From JACCTU01 sp963700495 (lineage in GTDB: Bacteria; Actinomycetota; Thermoleophilia; Gaiellales; Gaiellaceae), in NCBI GenBank assembly GCA_963700495.1, contig CAVOXT010000006.1, positions 248,001-312,000 on the forward strand: DNA of 64,000 nucleotides, written 5' to 3'. The notes below the pieces were generated by a model. It was not told the DNA's origin and searched no databases. It was given only the letters and a program-made list of their open reading frames with translations. Below, piece after piece: positions 44,186 to 53,422 of this stretch. Each line of letters starts with the position of its first letter. Position 1 is the first letter of the stretch. A program made the position numbers and the translations under genes.

Positions 44186-45427
44186 ATGGACTTCTCCCTG
44201 ACCGACGAGCAGCGTCTGATCCAGGAGACCGTCCGCAACTTCGTGGACGAGCGCGTGCTGCCGGTCGCGGTAGAGAACGACATCGCGCACAAGCTCGACC
44301 TCGAGCTGATCGAGGGGATGGCCGAGCTCGGGCTGCTCGGCATCGTGATCCCGGAGGAGTACGGCGGCGCGGGCCTCGACTTCGTCGCCGAGGCGCTCTC
44401 GTGCGAGGAGATCGAGCGCGGCGAGGCGGCGTTCCGCACGCTCATCTCCGTCCACGTCGGGCTCAACTCGCTCTCGCTGCTCCGCTACGCCACCGAGGAG
44501 CAGAAGCGGCGCTGGCTGACCCCGCAGGCGAAGGGCGAGAAGCTCGCGTGCTTCGGGCTGACCGAGCCGGGCGCCGGCTCGGACGTCGCCGCGATGCGCA
44601 CGACGGCGCGCAAGGAGGACGGCGTCTACGTGCTCAACGGCCAGAAGAACTGGATCTCGTATGCGACCGTCGCGGACCACGCACTCGTGTTCGCGAAGAC
44701 CGACCCTGACGCCAAGCACAAGGGCATCTCCGCCTTCGTGCTCGAGAAAGGGATGCCCGGCCTCACGTCGCGCGAGACGGAGCACAAGCTCGGCGTGTGG
44801 GCGGGCTCGACCGGGGAGCTCTTCTTCGAGAACGTCGAGGTGCCGGCCGAGAACCTGATCGGCGAGGAAGGCCAGGGCTTCGAGATCGCGATGTACTCGC
44901 TCGACCAGGGCCGCTTCACCGTCGCCGCAGGAGCGTGCGGCGTGATCCGCGCGTGCCTCGAGCGGTCGGTCGAATACGCGCGCGAGCGCGAGACGTTCGG
45001 TCAGCCGATCGGCAAGTACCAGTTCGTGCAGGACATGATCGCCGAGATGGTGCTCGGCTACGAGACGTCGAAGCTGCTCGTCATGCAGGCCGCGTGGCTG
45101 AAGAACGAGGGCGTTCGCAACACCCGCGAGACGTCGCTCGCGAAGTGGCACGCGACCGAGTCGGCGTTCCGCGCTGCGCACCTCGCGATCCAGGTGCACG
45201 GCTCATACGGGTACAGCGCCGAGTACGGGATCGAGCGTTACTTCCGCAACGCGCGGGCGCCGATCATCTACGAGGGCACGACGCAGATCCACAAGCTGAT
45301 GCAGGCCGAGCATGCGCTCGGCTATCGCAGGCTGAACGGCCGCGACGGCGCGATCTCGCCGATCGCGTCGTGGGGCCCCGCGCTGCTGGCCCGCGAGCCA
45401 GGCCCGCCTGTCCCAGCCGGCAGCTAG
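44186..45427 (+). CDS. Acyl-CoA dehydrogenase (short/branched-chain type)
   Basis: 413 aa. CFGLTEPGAGSDVAAMRTTA and NGQKNWISYATVADH bind FAD and substrate; RETFGQPIGKYQFVQDMIAEM and IQVHGSYGYSAEYGIERYFRNAR precede the catalytic Glu in IIYEGTTQIHKLM. The C-terminus is extended by ~30 residues (GRDGAISPIASWGPALLARE). ATG 44186 follows TAGACT (44170-44175) by 10 nt, with no ribosome site. It belongs to the glutaryl-/isobutyryl-CoA branch and differs from the enzyme at 36239. Confidence 0.95.
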   Translation: MDFSLTDEQRLIQETVRNFVDERVLPVAVENDIAHKLDLELIEGMAELGLLGIVIPEEYGGAGLDFVAEALSCEEIERGEAAFRTLISVHVGLNSLSLLRYATEEQKRRWLTPQAKGEKLACFGLTEPGAGSDVAAMRTTARKEDGVYVLNGQKNWISYATVADHALVFAKTDPDAKHKGISAFVLEKGMPGLTSRETEHKLGVWAGSTGELFFENVEVPAENLIGEEGQGFEIAMYSLDQGRFTVAAGACGVIRACLERSVEYARERETFGQPIGKYQFVQDMIAEMVLGYETSKLLVMQAAWLKNEGVRNTRETSLAKWHATESAFRAAHLAIQVHGSYGYSAEYGIERYFRNARAPIIYEGTTQIHKLMQAEHALGYRRLNGRDGAISPIASWGPALLAREPGPPVPAGS

Positions 45428-45498
45428 CGCTACTTGCATCGATAGGCACGATCACCGAAGATCGGGGCACTCGGGGTCCCCTAGGAGGCGCCAGTGCG

Positions 45499-45813
45499 GT
45501 GGAACGCGAAGATCGACACGGGTGGGACGCCCCCCGTCTGCGGAAGTTCGCTCGGCAGCCGCAGCCGCTTGATGAGGAGATCAGAAAGGTCGCGGAAGAG
45601 CATTCCTGCGATGTGGACAGCATCTGGTGGGACAGGTTCAACTGGTTCGTGCAGGTGAGCCTGATCGAACGCGACAACGGAAATGCGCGAGCCGCGCTCG
45701 AAGAGCTCGAGGCACGCGATGTCACGCAGGAGATGACGACCGACGAGAAGCAGAAGCGCGCGGGAGCCAAGCCAAAGAGAAAGAAGAACAAAGAAGCTGG
45801 AGACGCCGACTAG
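45499..45813 (+). CDS. Small hypothetical protein with basic C-terminus
   Basis: 104 aa from GTG 45499, with AGGAGG 10 nt upstream. EEIRKVAEEHSCDVDSIWWDRFNWFVQVSLIERDNGNARAALEELEARDV is helical and Trp-rich; the tail KRAGAKPKRKKNKEAGDAD is highly basic. Codon third positions are less GC-rich than in the neighbours, which hints at recent acquisition. No family recognised. The longer open frame upstream is a shadow of the acyl-CoA dehydrogenase. Confidence 0.6.
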   Translation: MEREDRHGWDAPRLRKFARQPQPLDEEIRKVAEEHSCDVDSIWWDRFNWFVQVSLIERDNGNARAALEELEARDVTQEMTTDEKQKRAGAKPKRKKNKEAGDAD

Positions 45814-45832
45814 CCCGGCGTCAGCTTGATCG

Positions 45833-46549
45833 CTAGTTCCGGCAGACGAAGTGCAGACGCCCTGAACGAGAGGTTGGGCGCGAGCGCGCTGCGTCGTACA
45901 CGCTGACTCTTCGATATCGCTCCTGCAGGCCGGCCTTGATCCGATCGGCCGGGAACGAGATCTCGCGGATGTCCTCCGAGTGGAGGCGGTAGGCAGAGTC
46001 ACCGATGTGCTCGAAGATGCGGATCTTCCAGACGCAGAGGCCCTCGCCGCCGTCGGTCACGTCCATAACGAGCAGGTTGCCGTCCGCGAACCAGAGCGTC
46101 CACGGATGCTGCTCGATGAACGTGGCGAGCTGTCGCTCCGTATTGATGTCGAAGACGAAGATGCCGCCCTCGGCGAGATGCTCCCGTGCGCGATCGAAAA
46201 CGGCTTCCCACTCCTCGAACTTCAACAGGTGATTGATCGAGTCGTAGACGCAGAGGACGACATCGAAGGTCTCACCCAAGCCGAGTCGTGTCATGTCCTC
46301 GCGGACGAGCAACGCCCGCGGGACCTTCTGCGCAGCCACCGCAAGCATCTCCTCCGACAGATCGACGCCGGCAACTTCGTAGGTCGGCTCCAACTGCTTC
46401 AGAATCGACCCTGTGCCGCACGCGAGCTCGAGGACGGTCTTCGCCTCCGGGTGGTGCTCCTCGATCAGCCCCCGCAGGTAGGCGGCGTGCTCGGCGCGGT
46501 CACCCTGCACGCCGTCGTAGAACGGGGCGAAGATGTCGTAGCTCTCCAA
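45833..46549 (-). CDS. Class I SAM-dependent methyltransferase
   Basis: 238 aa from TTG 46549, 2 nt after the stop codon of the upstream cyclase-ATPase gene, so coupled to it. YDIFAPFYDGVQGDR, LELACGTGSILKQLEP (motif I), VAGVDLSEEMLAVAAQK (motif II) and FDVVLCVYDSINHL (motif III) are clear. The last ~100 residues form a beta-rich cap seen in small-molecule methyltransferases. Substrate unknown. AT content is slightly raised compared with the neighbours. Confidence 0.88.
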   Translation of the reverse strand: MESYDIFAPFYDGVQGDRAEHAAYLRGLIEEHHPEAKTVLELACGTGSILKQLEPTYEVAGVDLSEEMLAVAAQKVPRALLVREDMTRLGLGETFDVVLCVYDSINHLLKFEEWEAVFDRAREHLAEGGIFVFDINTERQLATFIEQHPWTLWFADGNLLVMDVTDGGEGLCVWKIRIFEHIGDSAYRLHSEDIREISFPADRIKAGLQERYRRVSVYDAARSRPTSRSGRLHFVCRN

Positions 46550-46551
46550 CC

Positions 46552-49500
46552 TTACGCAGAGCCTCGAGCCGTGAGCAGCGCCTCCGCCTCGCGCACGTAG
46601 GCGGAAGCGCCGACGCGCCGGTAGAAAGCCAGCGCGCTCCCTACACCGTCGCTCGTCGGCCGCCGACCGTCGGCGAGCTCGAGCGTCGCGGCCGCGAGCC
46701 GGCAGTAGGCCTCCTCCGGCTGGGCGCCGATCTCCGCGAAGAGACCCGCCGCGACCCAGAGGTCGCCCCGGACGATCGCCTCTGCCGCGTCGAGCCACCG
46801 GGTCGAGGGAGCCGAGCTGCGAATCGGCTCGAGTGCCCGTTCACCCCGCCCGAGCTGACTCGACGCGATTGCGAGGTCGACGACCCAGTACATCGGAAGC
46901 GACGGTCGCTTGGAGAATCGCTCGATCAACTCGTCGACGTAGCCGGCGGCCTCCTCACGCCCGCCGAGGGCGACTGTGGCCCGCGCTCGCAAAGCGAGAG
47001 CGGGATAGAGGTTCTGCGGATCCGGCGCCTCTTGCGCGAACGCGTGGGCGCGTCGGATGCTCGCGAGCGCCTCGTCGTCGTTGCCGCGCGCGAGCTCGAT
47101 CCAGGCGCGGACGAGCGACGCATCGAACTCGACGCTCGCAGGAGCGGCCCCGCCTGGGGCGTCGCTGATCCTGTCGGCAAGCGCGAGCGCGTCGTCCCAG
47201 GCGCCGCGCCAATACTGCTCGTAGAGTTGCTCCGCTTGGTACCACGCGATCCAGGCGGCGTCGCCGAAGTGCTCGGCGAGCCGACGCCCCTTCGCGAGGG
47301 CGTCGAAGGACGCGAGCAGCTGGCCGTTGATCCCCAGCATCGCGCCGAGGTTGTAGTAGCCGCGGACGGACGCGGGGGAGCCGATCTCGTCGGCCGCCTC
47401 GACGCTGTGGCGGAGGTCGTCGAGACCGCCGGCGTCGCCGCTCAGCATTCGTGAGATCCCGATCGTCGTCAGCACCGAGACTCGAAGCTCGTTCAACCCG
47501 AGCTCATCTGCGATCGCGAGCGCCTGCCCGCCGAGGGAGATCGCGGCATCGGGTTCGTCGGCGGCCTCCCGCATCCGCGCGAGCTCTGCGAGCGCGTAGG
47601 CCTTCGCGTAGGACGGCTTGTCGAGTCCGGCGATCGCCTGCTCGAGCTGTTCGAACGCCGTGTCTCGGTCTCCCTGCCGCCAACGGACATCGCTGAGGAT
47701 CGTCTGGCACTCCGCGGCGCGCTCGACATCGCCGGCTTCCAGCAGGGTCGCCTGCGCCTGCTCGAGCACGTGCTCGTCCGGACGTCCGGTGCGATAGAGC
47801 GCCTTCCCGTGCAGGAAGAGGAGATCGGGCCGTTCGGGATGCTCGTCCGGTACGAGCTCGAGCGCGGCGCCGAAGAATCGTGCGGCGCTCTCGGGCGCGT
47901 TGAGCGCAAGCGCCCGCTCCCCTGCCGCACTGAGCGCGGTGCGCGCGCGCTCGGAGAAGTCGTCGGTCGGCTGTCGCGCACTGCGCGCGTACTCGAGCGC
48001 ATGCAGGTAGTGGTGGGCGATCGTTTCCGCATGGTCCTCCGGACGCCCGAGTCCCTCGATCCATTCGGCGGCGAGACAGTGCTTCTGGGCCCGCTCGGCG
48101 CGCGGGATTGAGTTGTACGCGACGTCGCGGACGAACGAGTGGTGGAACGAGTACTGCACCTCAGAGGCGACGGCGCTCGTCCGAAGCCGCCGGACGAGCT
48201 CCTTCCGCTCGAGCGCGCGTAGCGCATCCTCCACGTCGGCTCGGTCGAGCCCCGAAACCGATGCGACGGCGTCCGGCCAGAAGCCGCGACCGACGACCGC
48301 AGCGTCGCGAAGCGCCGCCTTCTCGTGCGTCTCGAGTGCGTCGAGGCGAGCGGCGATTATCCCGTGCACAGACTCCGGCAGCGACAGGTCGCCGCTGCGG
48401 AGCCGCCAGTTCGCGCCGTCGCGGATTAGCTGGCCGCGGTCGAACAGCATGCGGATGAACTCCTCGGCGTAGAGCGGGTTGCCCTCCGCACGCGAGACGA
48501 GTGCCCGGCTGAGCTCGTCGGGGATCGCCGACTGCCGCAGGAGGTGCGCCACGAGCGTCCCGGTCTCCGCCTCGCTCAGCGGTGGGAGCGCGATCGTCGC
48601 CGCGTTCGGACGGCTTCCCCAGCCCTTGCGGCGCTCGAGCAGCTCGGGACGAGCCGTACAGAGGAGGACGACGGGAGCGCTCGTCGTCCAATCGGCGAGG
48701 TGGTCGAGGAAGTCGAGGAGACCCTCGTCGGCCCAGTGCAGATCCTCGAAGACGAGCACGAGCGGCCCGTAATCGGCCATCGCCTCGAAGAACCGCCGCC
48801 ATGCCGTGAACGCCTCCTCGCGTCGCTCGCCGCGAGGAGCTTCGAGCGCGAGCAGCGGTCGCAGATTCGCCTCCACCCAATCCGCCTGCCGTCTGTCTCC
48901 GAGGAGGTCGGCCACGGCCTTCGTCAGCTTCGACTCCGCGATGTCGGCACGGTCGCTTTCGAGGATGCCCGCCTGCGCCTTGACCATCTCTCCGAGCGCC
49001 CAGTACGTGACCCCGTCGCCGTACGGAAGGCATCGGCCGCGACGCCACGTGACGCCCTCCGGCTCGTCGGCCTGCGCTTGCTCGAGCTCCCAGACGAGTC
49101 GGCTCTTCCCGATTCCGGGTACGCCGACGAGCGTCACGAGCTGGACGGTCCGGTGCCGCCGCGCACGCGCGACCGTGCTGAGGATCATGCTGAGCTCTTC
49201 CTGTCGGCCGACGAGCGGTGCGAGCGGCGGCCGCTCCGCCGCACCATGCTGCGCCACAGCACGCTCCGCCTCGTACACAGCGACGGGATCGGCCTTGCCC
49301 TTCGCCTGGAGCAGGCGGCGCCCGCCGTATTCGATCTCGGATCTCGTCGCGAGGTAGGTCGGCTCGCCCACGAGGACGGTGTCCGGATCGGCCGAAGCCT
49401 CGATTCGGAAGGCCGTGTTGATGACGTCCCCGATCGCGATCCCCTCGCCGGTTCCCGACCCGGCGGCCAGGGACACGACCGCCTCGCCGGTCTGCACGCC

Positions 49501-49863
49501 GACGCGGACACCGCGAACGGAGTCGCGAATAGCGAGCGCGGCGCGGACCGCGCGCTCGGGGTCGTCCTCGTGGGCGATCGGAGCACCGAACACCGCCATG
49601 ACCGCGTCGCCGACGTACTTCTCGAAGGTGCCGCCGAATCGCTCGAGCTCCTTGCGCATCCGCGCCACCTGAGGCCGGACGGCCGCACGAACGTCCTCGG
49701 GGTCGCGTTCGTCGCCGCTCGCCGTCGAGTCGACGAGGTCGGCGAAGAGCACGGTCACGACCTTGCGCTCATCGCCCCGGCCGACGGCGACTTCGGCGCC
49801 GCAGCCGGGACAGAAACCGGCGGCTTCCGGCAGCTCCCAGCCGCAACGGCGACAGACGGCCAT
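46552..49863 (-). CDS. Zinc-ribbon/class III cyclase/AAA ATPase/TPR signalling protein
   Basis: 1103 aa. An N-terminal zinc ribbon (CRRCGWELPEAAGFCPGCG) is followed by an adenylate/guanylate cyclase domain (VLFADLVDST, FEKYVGDAVMAVFG with both metal Asp and Lys present, GVQTGEAV), a STAND-type ATPase (LVGVPGIGKSRLVWELE; VFEDLHWAD Walker B; CTARPEL), and TPR-like helices from ~residue 640 to the end. This is a common actinobacterial architecture whose biological role is mostly unknown. Leaderless start (TATCCT 49876-49871, 7 nt before ATG). Confidence 0.94.
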   Translation of the reverse strand: MAVCRRCGWELPEAAGFCPGCGAEVAVGRGDERKVVTVLFADLVDSTASGDERDPEDVRAAVRPQVARMRKELERFGGTFEKYVGDAVMAVFGAPIAHEDDPERAVRAALAIRDSVRGVRVGVQTGEAVVSLAAGSGTGEGIAIGDVINTAFRIEASADPDTVLVGEPTYLATRSEIEYGGRRLLQAKGKADPVAVYEAERAVAQHGAAERPPLAPLVGRQEELSMILSTVARARRHRTVQLVTLVGVPGIGKSRLVWELEQAQADEPEGVTWRRGRCLPYGDGVTYWALGEMVKAQAGILESDRADIAESKLTKAVADLLGDRRQADWVEANLRPLLALEAPRGERREEAFTAWRRFFEAMADYGPLVLVFEDLHWADEGLLDFLDHLADWTTSAPVVLLCTARPELLERRKGWGSRPNAATIALPPLSEAETGTLVAHLLRQSAIPDELSRALVSRAEGNPLYAEEFIRMLFDRGQLIRDGANWRLRSGDLSLPESVHGIIAARLDALETHEKAALRDAAVVGRGFWPDAVASVSGLDRADVEDALRALERKELVRRLRTSAVASEVQYSFHHSFVRDVAYNSIPRAERAQKHCLAAEWIEGLGRPEDHAETIAHHYLHALEYARSARQPTDDFSERARTALSAAGERALALNAPESAARFFGAALELVPDEHPERPDLLFLHGKALYRTGRPDEHVLEQAQATLLEAGDVERAAECQTILSDVRWRQGDRDTAFEQLEQAIAGLDKPSYAKAYALAELARMREAADEPDAAISLGGQALAIADELGLNELRVSVLTTIGISRMLSGDAGGLDDLRHSVEAADEIGSPASVRGYYNLGAMLGINGQLLASFDALAKGRRLAEHFGDAAWIAWYQAEQLYEQYWRGAWDDALALADRISDAPGGAAPASVEFDASLVRAWIELARGNDDEALASIRRAHAFAQEAPDPQNLYPALALRARATVALGGREEAAGYVDELIERFSKRPSLPMYWVVDLAIASSQLGRGERALEPIRSSAPSTRWLDAAEAIVRGDLWVAAGLFAEIGAQPEEAYCRLAAATLELADGRRPTSDGVGSALAFYRRVGASAYVREAEALLTARGSA

Positions 49864-49870
49864 GTTCCCG

Positions 49871-49876
49871 AGGATA
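49871..49876 (-). promoter_or_regulatory. -10 box for the leaderless cyclase-ATPase gene
   Basis: TATCCT on the minus strand, 7 nt before ATG 49863. Confidence 0.55.
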
Positions 49877-49904
49877 GGACGGGGGCCGCGCCGCGCCTAG
49901 GGCC

Positions 49905-50367
49905 TCAGCTCTCGCCCTCCCAGTAGTCGACGGCCGCAGAGCGCGGGAAGAGCGCCGAATCGCCGCCGGAGAGCCAGACGCCGATCTTGTCGCTGTCCGG
50001 GTAGACGGCGATCGCCGGGAAGCCCTTCGTCGACAGGATCAGCACCCGAACGGGCTCGTCGGTCTTGTTCTCGACCGAGTGTGCGCCCGCCGGACCGTCC
50101 CGAAAGCACACCGTGTCGCCCGGCCGGAGCTCGCGCTCGCCGTCCGGCGTCCGGAGCGTTGGGCGGCCGGCGACGCAGATCAGCCACTCCTCAGCGCCCC
50201 GACTCGTAGTGATACGGGAACGACTTCTGGCCGGGTGGGAGCTCGTAGAGGCTCGCGCCGATCTTCTCGGCACCGAGCGCCTCGCCCACGCGGACCGCGC
50301 GCCACGTGTAGCCGGGATGCTCGCGCGGCGGGTCGAGCTCGTCGTCGTACAGGTTGAACACGTTCAC
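49905..50367 (-). pseudogene. Cupin-domain protein, one frameshift
   Basis: About 153 aa when one extra G in the GGGG run at 50197-50200 is removed, joining FPYHYES to GAEEWLICVAGRPTLRTPDGERELRPGDTVCF. The conserved cupin motif 1 is KSFPYHYESGAEEWLICVAG and motif 2 is GAHSVENKTDEPVRVLIL. His in PYHYE and GAHS with Glu in AEEW are the metal ligands. GTG 50367 overlaps the stop of the upstream enolase-superfamily gene. Likely a sugar- or metabolite-handling cupin; intact in vivo. Confidence 0.78.
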
Positions 50368-51350
50368 GCGAAGGCGAGGCCTTTCGGGGAATCGGGGACG
50401 GGCAGCGGGCTCGTCGGCAGGTCGTCGCCGAGCTCCGGGTGGTTGTAGACGCTCGGCGCCACGTCGTTGGCGGTATCGGCGTAGTACGTGCTCGCGAGCG
50501 CCTGGATGTGCTCGCGACCGGGCCCGAGCTCGAACTGTCCCCCGCCGTAGAGGCGAATCCCGTGCCCCTCCGCATGAGCGATCGCGTCGAGCAGGCGCTG
50601 CACGGTGCCGAACCTCGAAGGCTTGATGTTCAGCCAGCGCGGGCTGACCTCGAGCGCCTCGACGTCCTCGACCGAGTGGATCGGCGCGTCGAAGCTGAGC
50701 CGGTCCGCCGCGGCCTGGAGAATCGGACGCGTCTCGTCGGAGAACGCTGCGTCCTCGATCACCGCGTCTGCGAAACCCTCGACGACGTCGCGGTAGAGCC
50801 GTGGGTCAGCCGGCTGGTCGACGACCGTACCGCGGTAGTAGCCCTTCAGGTCGGCGCAGCGGATCTTGCCGGTCGCCGCGAGCTCGTCGATCAGGGCCCG
50901 CGACCACTCGCTCGTCGGGTCGACCTTGAACTCGAGCTCCGGCCGGACGGCGAGGAAGCGCTGGATGTCCTCACGCGTCGAGACAACGAAGCGGACGGGT
51001 CTGTACTCGCGACCGACCGCCGCGGCGAGCGTCAGCCCGGCCTGGCGGAGCGCGAGGTCGAGTGCTGCGCTCTCGAGCGCCCAGCGGCGATAGCCCGGGA
51101 GCGCGAGCTTGTCGAAGTGCTGCGAGAGGTCGTCGAACGTCCAGTCGCCGGTGAGCTTCGGCAGCGGGAAGTCGTCGTGGACTGCCGCCTCGTACGTGAC
51201 GTCCTCACCGACGCCCTCCTCGCCGTCGCCGACGAGGTGAACGGTCGTCGTGACGCGTTTGAAGCCGCTCGAGACGGCGAGCTCGCGGCGCTCGAGCTCG
51301 GCGCGCTCGATGCCGAGCGGAAGCCCGCTGAGGCGTTCGTAGTCGCTCAC
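50364..51350 (-). CDS. Enolase-superfamily enzyme (muconate cycloisomerase/OSBS-like)
   Basis: 328 aa from GTG 51350 (TAGAAC 7 nt upstream). N-terminal capping region (GIERAELERRELAVSSGFKRVTTTVHL), then a barrel with ESAALDLALRQAGLTLAAAVGR and LEFKVDPTSEW (Lys), CADLKGYYRG (Asp), VIEDAAFSDETRPIL (Glu), WLNIKPSRFGTVQRLLDAI (Lys) and LYGGGQFELGPGREHIQAL. The order of acidic metal ligands and Lys bases fits the family, though the first KxK is reduced to a single clear Lys. Substrate not predictable. Confidence 0.85.
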   Translation of the reverse strand: MSDYERLSGLPLGIERAELERRELAVSSGFKRVTTTVHLVGDGEEGVGEDVTYEAAVHDDFPLPKLTGDWTFDDLSQHFDKLALPGYRRWALESAALDLALRQAGLTLAAAVGREYRPVRFVVSTREDIQRFLAVRPELEFKVDPTSEWSRALIDELAATGKIRCADLKGYYRGTVVDQPADPRLYRDVVEGFADAVIEDAAFSDETRPILQAAADRLSFDAPIHSVEDVEALEVSPRWLNIKPSRFGTVQRLLDAIAHAEGHGIRLYGGGQFELGPGREHIQALASTYYADTANDVAPSVYNHPELGDDLPTSPLPVPDSPKGLAFA

Positions 51351-51361
51351 GCTCCGTGTTC

Positions 51362-51367
51362 TACAGT
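51362..51367 (+). promoter_or_regulatory. -10 box for the leaderless secreted protein gene
   Basis: TACAGT, 7 nt before GTG 51375, which decides that start over GTG 51366. Confidence 0.45.
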
Positions 51368-51374
51368 GCGCGCC

Positions 51375-51836
51375 GTGCTCGCCGCCGCCCTTGCGTTCGC
51401 GCTCGCGCTCCCGCAGCCCGGCGTGTTTGTGCCCGGCCGGAGCCTCGGCGGCATGCGGCTCGGTGCGACGGAGGCGCAGCTGCGAACGGCATGGGGCCCG
51501 CAGACCGGCGTCTGCCGCGGGTGCCGGCAGCGCACGCTCTACTTCACGTACCGGAAGTTCGACCGGGTCGGCACGGGCGCGGAGCTCCGCGCCGGGCGCG
51601 CGGTGGCGCTCTTCACGCTCTGGGCTCCCACGGGCTGGCGCACCGACCGCGGCGTCCGGATTGCCGATCCGACCGTGAGCGTCAACGGTGTGTACGGCAC
51701 GATGCCGCGGGTCGACTGCGGCCACTACTACGCGCTCCTGCAACGCCGCGGCAGCGTCGTGAGCGCCTTCTACTTCAAGAACGACGCGCTCTGGGCCTTC
51801 GGGCTCCAGCGCGCGTCCGTGCCGGTCTGTCGCTAG
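51375..51836 (+). CDS. Secreted hypothetical protein
   Basis: 153 aa from GTG 51375 (GTG 51366 is less likely because it overlaps the -10 box). A short hydrophobic signal (LAAALAFALAL) precedes GVFVPGRSLGGMRLGATEAQLRTAWG, the start of a small fold seen in actinobacterial secreted orphans. Four Cys (VCRGC, VDCGHYY, VPVCR) could form two disulfides. No known domain. It converges on TetR with a 4-nt overlap. Confidence 0.68.
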   Translation: MLAAALAFALALPQPGVFVPGRSLGGMRLGATEAQLRTAWGPQTGVCRGCRQRTLYFTYRKFDRVGTGAELRAGRAVALFTLWAPTGWRTDRGVRIADPTVSVNGVYGTMPRVDCGHYYALLQRRGSVVSAFYFKNDALWAFGLQRASVPVCR

Positions 51837-52426
51837 CCCTCGAGCCCGCCGGCGACGACCTCGACGACTGTCTGCTCCGCGCGCGCGATCTCCTCGTCCC
51901 CGTCCGGCAGCAGCTCGAGCACCCAGCTCGTCAGGATCTCCTCGATCGCGCCGTAGAAGATGACGCTCGCGAGACGCGCGTCGAGGTCCGGCCGGAACTC
52001 TCCGGCCTCCTGGCCGAAGCGCACGATCCGTTCGATCGCACCGAACGCGTCGACGACGTCGCCGACGCGGCGGCCGAGCTCGGCGCTCCGCGTCACCTCG
52101 AGGACGAGCACGCGGACGAGGTCGGGATCGCGCCGCCAGGAGCGGAGCAGGATCGCCGCGACCTGCCGGAGCTGCTCTCGAGCGGGCGCGCCCGAGCTCT
52201 CGACGTCGCGCACGGCGTCGAGGAGGTCGGTCCAGGTCTCGCGGAAGATGGTCTCGAGGACCTCTTCCTTCGAGCTGAAGTAGTGGTAGAGCAGGCCGTG
52301 CGCGACGCCTGCCTCCTCGGCGATGTCGCCGACGCGCGAGGCGTGGTAGCCACGCCGCGCGAACACGCGCACCGCGGCGTCGAGGAGGACTCGTCTCTTG
52401 TCGATGGTGACTGACCGTTCAGTCAA
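51833..52426 (-). CDS. TetR-family transcriptional regulator
   Basis: 197 aa from TTG 52426. The helix-turn-helix RVGDIAEEAGVAHGLLYHYFSSKEEVLETIF lies at residues ~25-55, and the ligand-binding half is typical TetR_C. No other start is possible downstream before the HTH, and an 18-bp palindrome covers the first codons, so the protein probably represses itself and the divergent CaiB gene. Confidence 0.92.
   Translation of the reverse strand: MTERSVTIDKRRVLLDAAVRVFARRGYHASRVGDIAEEAGVAHGLLYHYFSSKEEVLETIFRETWTDLLDAVRDVESSGAPAREQLRQVAAILLRSWRRDPDLVRVLVLEVTRSAELGRRVGDVVDAFGAIERIVRFGQEAGEFRPDLDARLASVIFYGAIEEILTSWVLELLPDGDEEIARAEQTVVEVVAGGLEG
52408..52425. promoter_or_regulatory. TetR operator overlapping the regulator's own start
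   Basis: Palindrome with 7-bp arms TGACTGA / TCAGTCA and a 4-bp spacer CCGT, inside codons 1-7 of the TetR gene and 20 bp before the -10 box of the divergent CoA-transferase gene. The arms resemble the other lipid-gene operator at 37438-37459 (TGACT...AGTCA). Confidence 0.7.
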
Positions 52427-52444
52427 AGCCGCTCGAGCGTAGTG

Positions 52445-52450
52445 TAGGTT
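52445..52450 (+). promoter_or_regulatory. -10 box for the leaderless CoA-transferase gene
   Basis: TAGGTT, 8 nt before GTG 52459. Confidence 0.5.
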
Positions 52451-52458
52451 CGCCGGCG

Positions 52459-53422
52459 GTGCAACCGCTCGCCGGGCTTCTCGTCGTCGACCTGACGCGC
52501 CATCTGCCCGGGCCGTTCGCGAGCCGCGAGCTGCTGCGTCTGGGCGCACGGGTCGTTCGCCTCGAGGCGCCCGACGGCGACCCGCTCCGTGAGCTCGCGC
52601 CGGAGTGGGACGCGGCGCTGAACGCGGGCAAGGAGTCGGTCGTCTGCGACCTGAAGACCGAGCCCGAGCTCGGCTCGGCGCTCTGCGCACGCGCCGACGT
52701 CGTGCTCGAGGGATTCCGGCCCGGCGTCGCCGCCCGGCTCGGCGTCGGGCCCGACGACGTGCCCGAGCGGGTCGTGTACTGCTCGCTGACCGGGTTCGGC
52801 GCGCGCGGCCCCCACGTCGCGCGGGCGGGCCACGACCTCAACTATCTCGGCTGGGCGGGCGCGTTGGCGGACACGGCGCCCGGCCTCCCGCCCATCCAGA
52901 TCGCCGACCTGGGAGCCGGAGCGCTCGCCGCCGTCACCGAGGTGCTCGCTGCGCTGCTCGAGCGTGAGAGGACCGGGCGGGGCGCCCGAATCGTCGTCTC
53001 GATGACGCACGGCTCGCACCGGTTCGTCGCGCACCGCCTCGGCGGCGAGCCCGTGCCGCGCATGCTCACCGGCGGTCTCGCCTGCTACCGCATCTACGCG
53101 ACTGCGGACGGGCGGTGGCTCACGGTCGGCGCGCTCGAGGCGAAGTTCTTCGCGCGACTCTGCGAGCTCGTCGGCCGGCCTCACCTCGCCGAGCGGCAGT
53201 TCGCCGCCGACCAGGAGTCGATCGCCGCCGAACTCGCCGCGCGCTTCGCGGAGCGCCCGCTCGCCGAGTGGCTCGCCCTCTTCGACCAGGAGGACGTGTG
53301 CGTGGGGCCCGTTGCCACCCTGGACGAGGCCGCCGCCGAGTTCGGCTCTGCCGCCGCCCGCGCAGGCCGCCCCCGAGCTCGGTCAACATACCGCTCCGTG
53401 GCGCGACGAGCTCGGTTTCTGA
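52459..53422 (+). CDS. CaiB/BaiF family III CoA-transferase, one frameshift near the C-terminus
   Basis: About 320 aa. PLAGLLVVDLTRHLPGPFASRELLRLGARVVRLEAPDGDPLR is the family start; catalytic Asp in IQIADLGAG; GLACYRIYATADGRWLTVGALEAKFF follows. The frame as given runs on into the next gene, but shifting by one base around 53344-53370 gives the normal family ending APELGQHTAPWRDELGF and a stop at 53422. One extra base explains this. The apparent 820-aa fusion with the downstream beta-propeller is therefore an artefact. Probably under the adjacent TetR, in carnitine/bile-acid or fatty-acyl-CoA metabolism. Confidence 0.85.
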
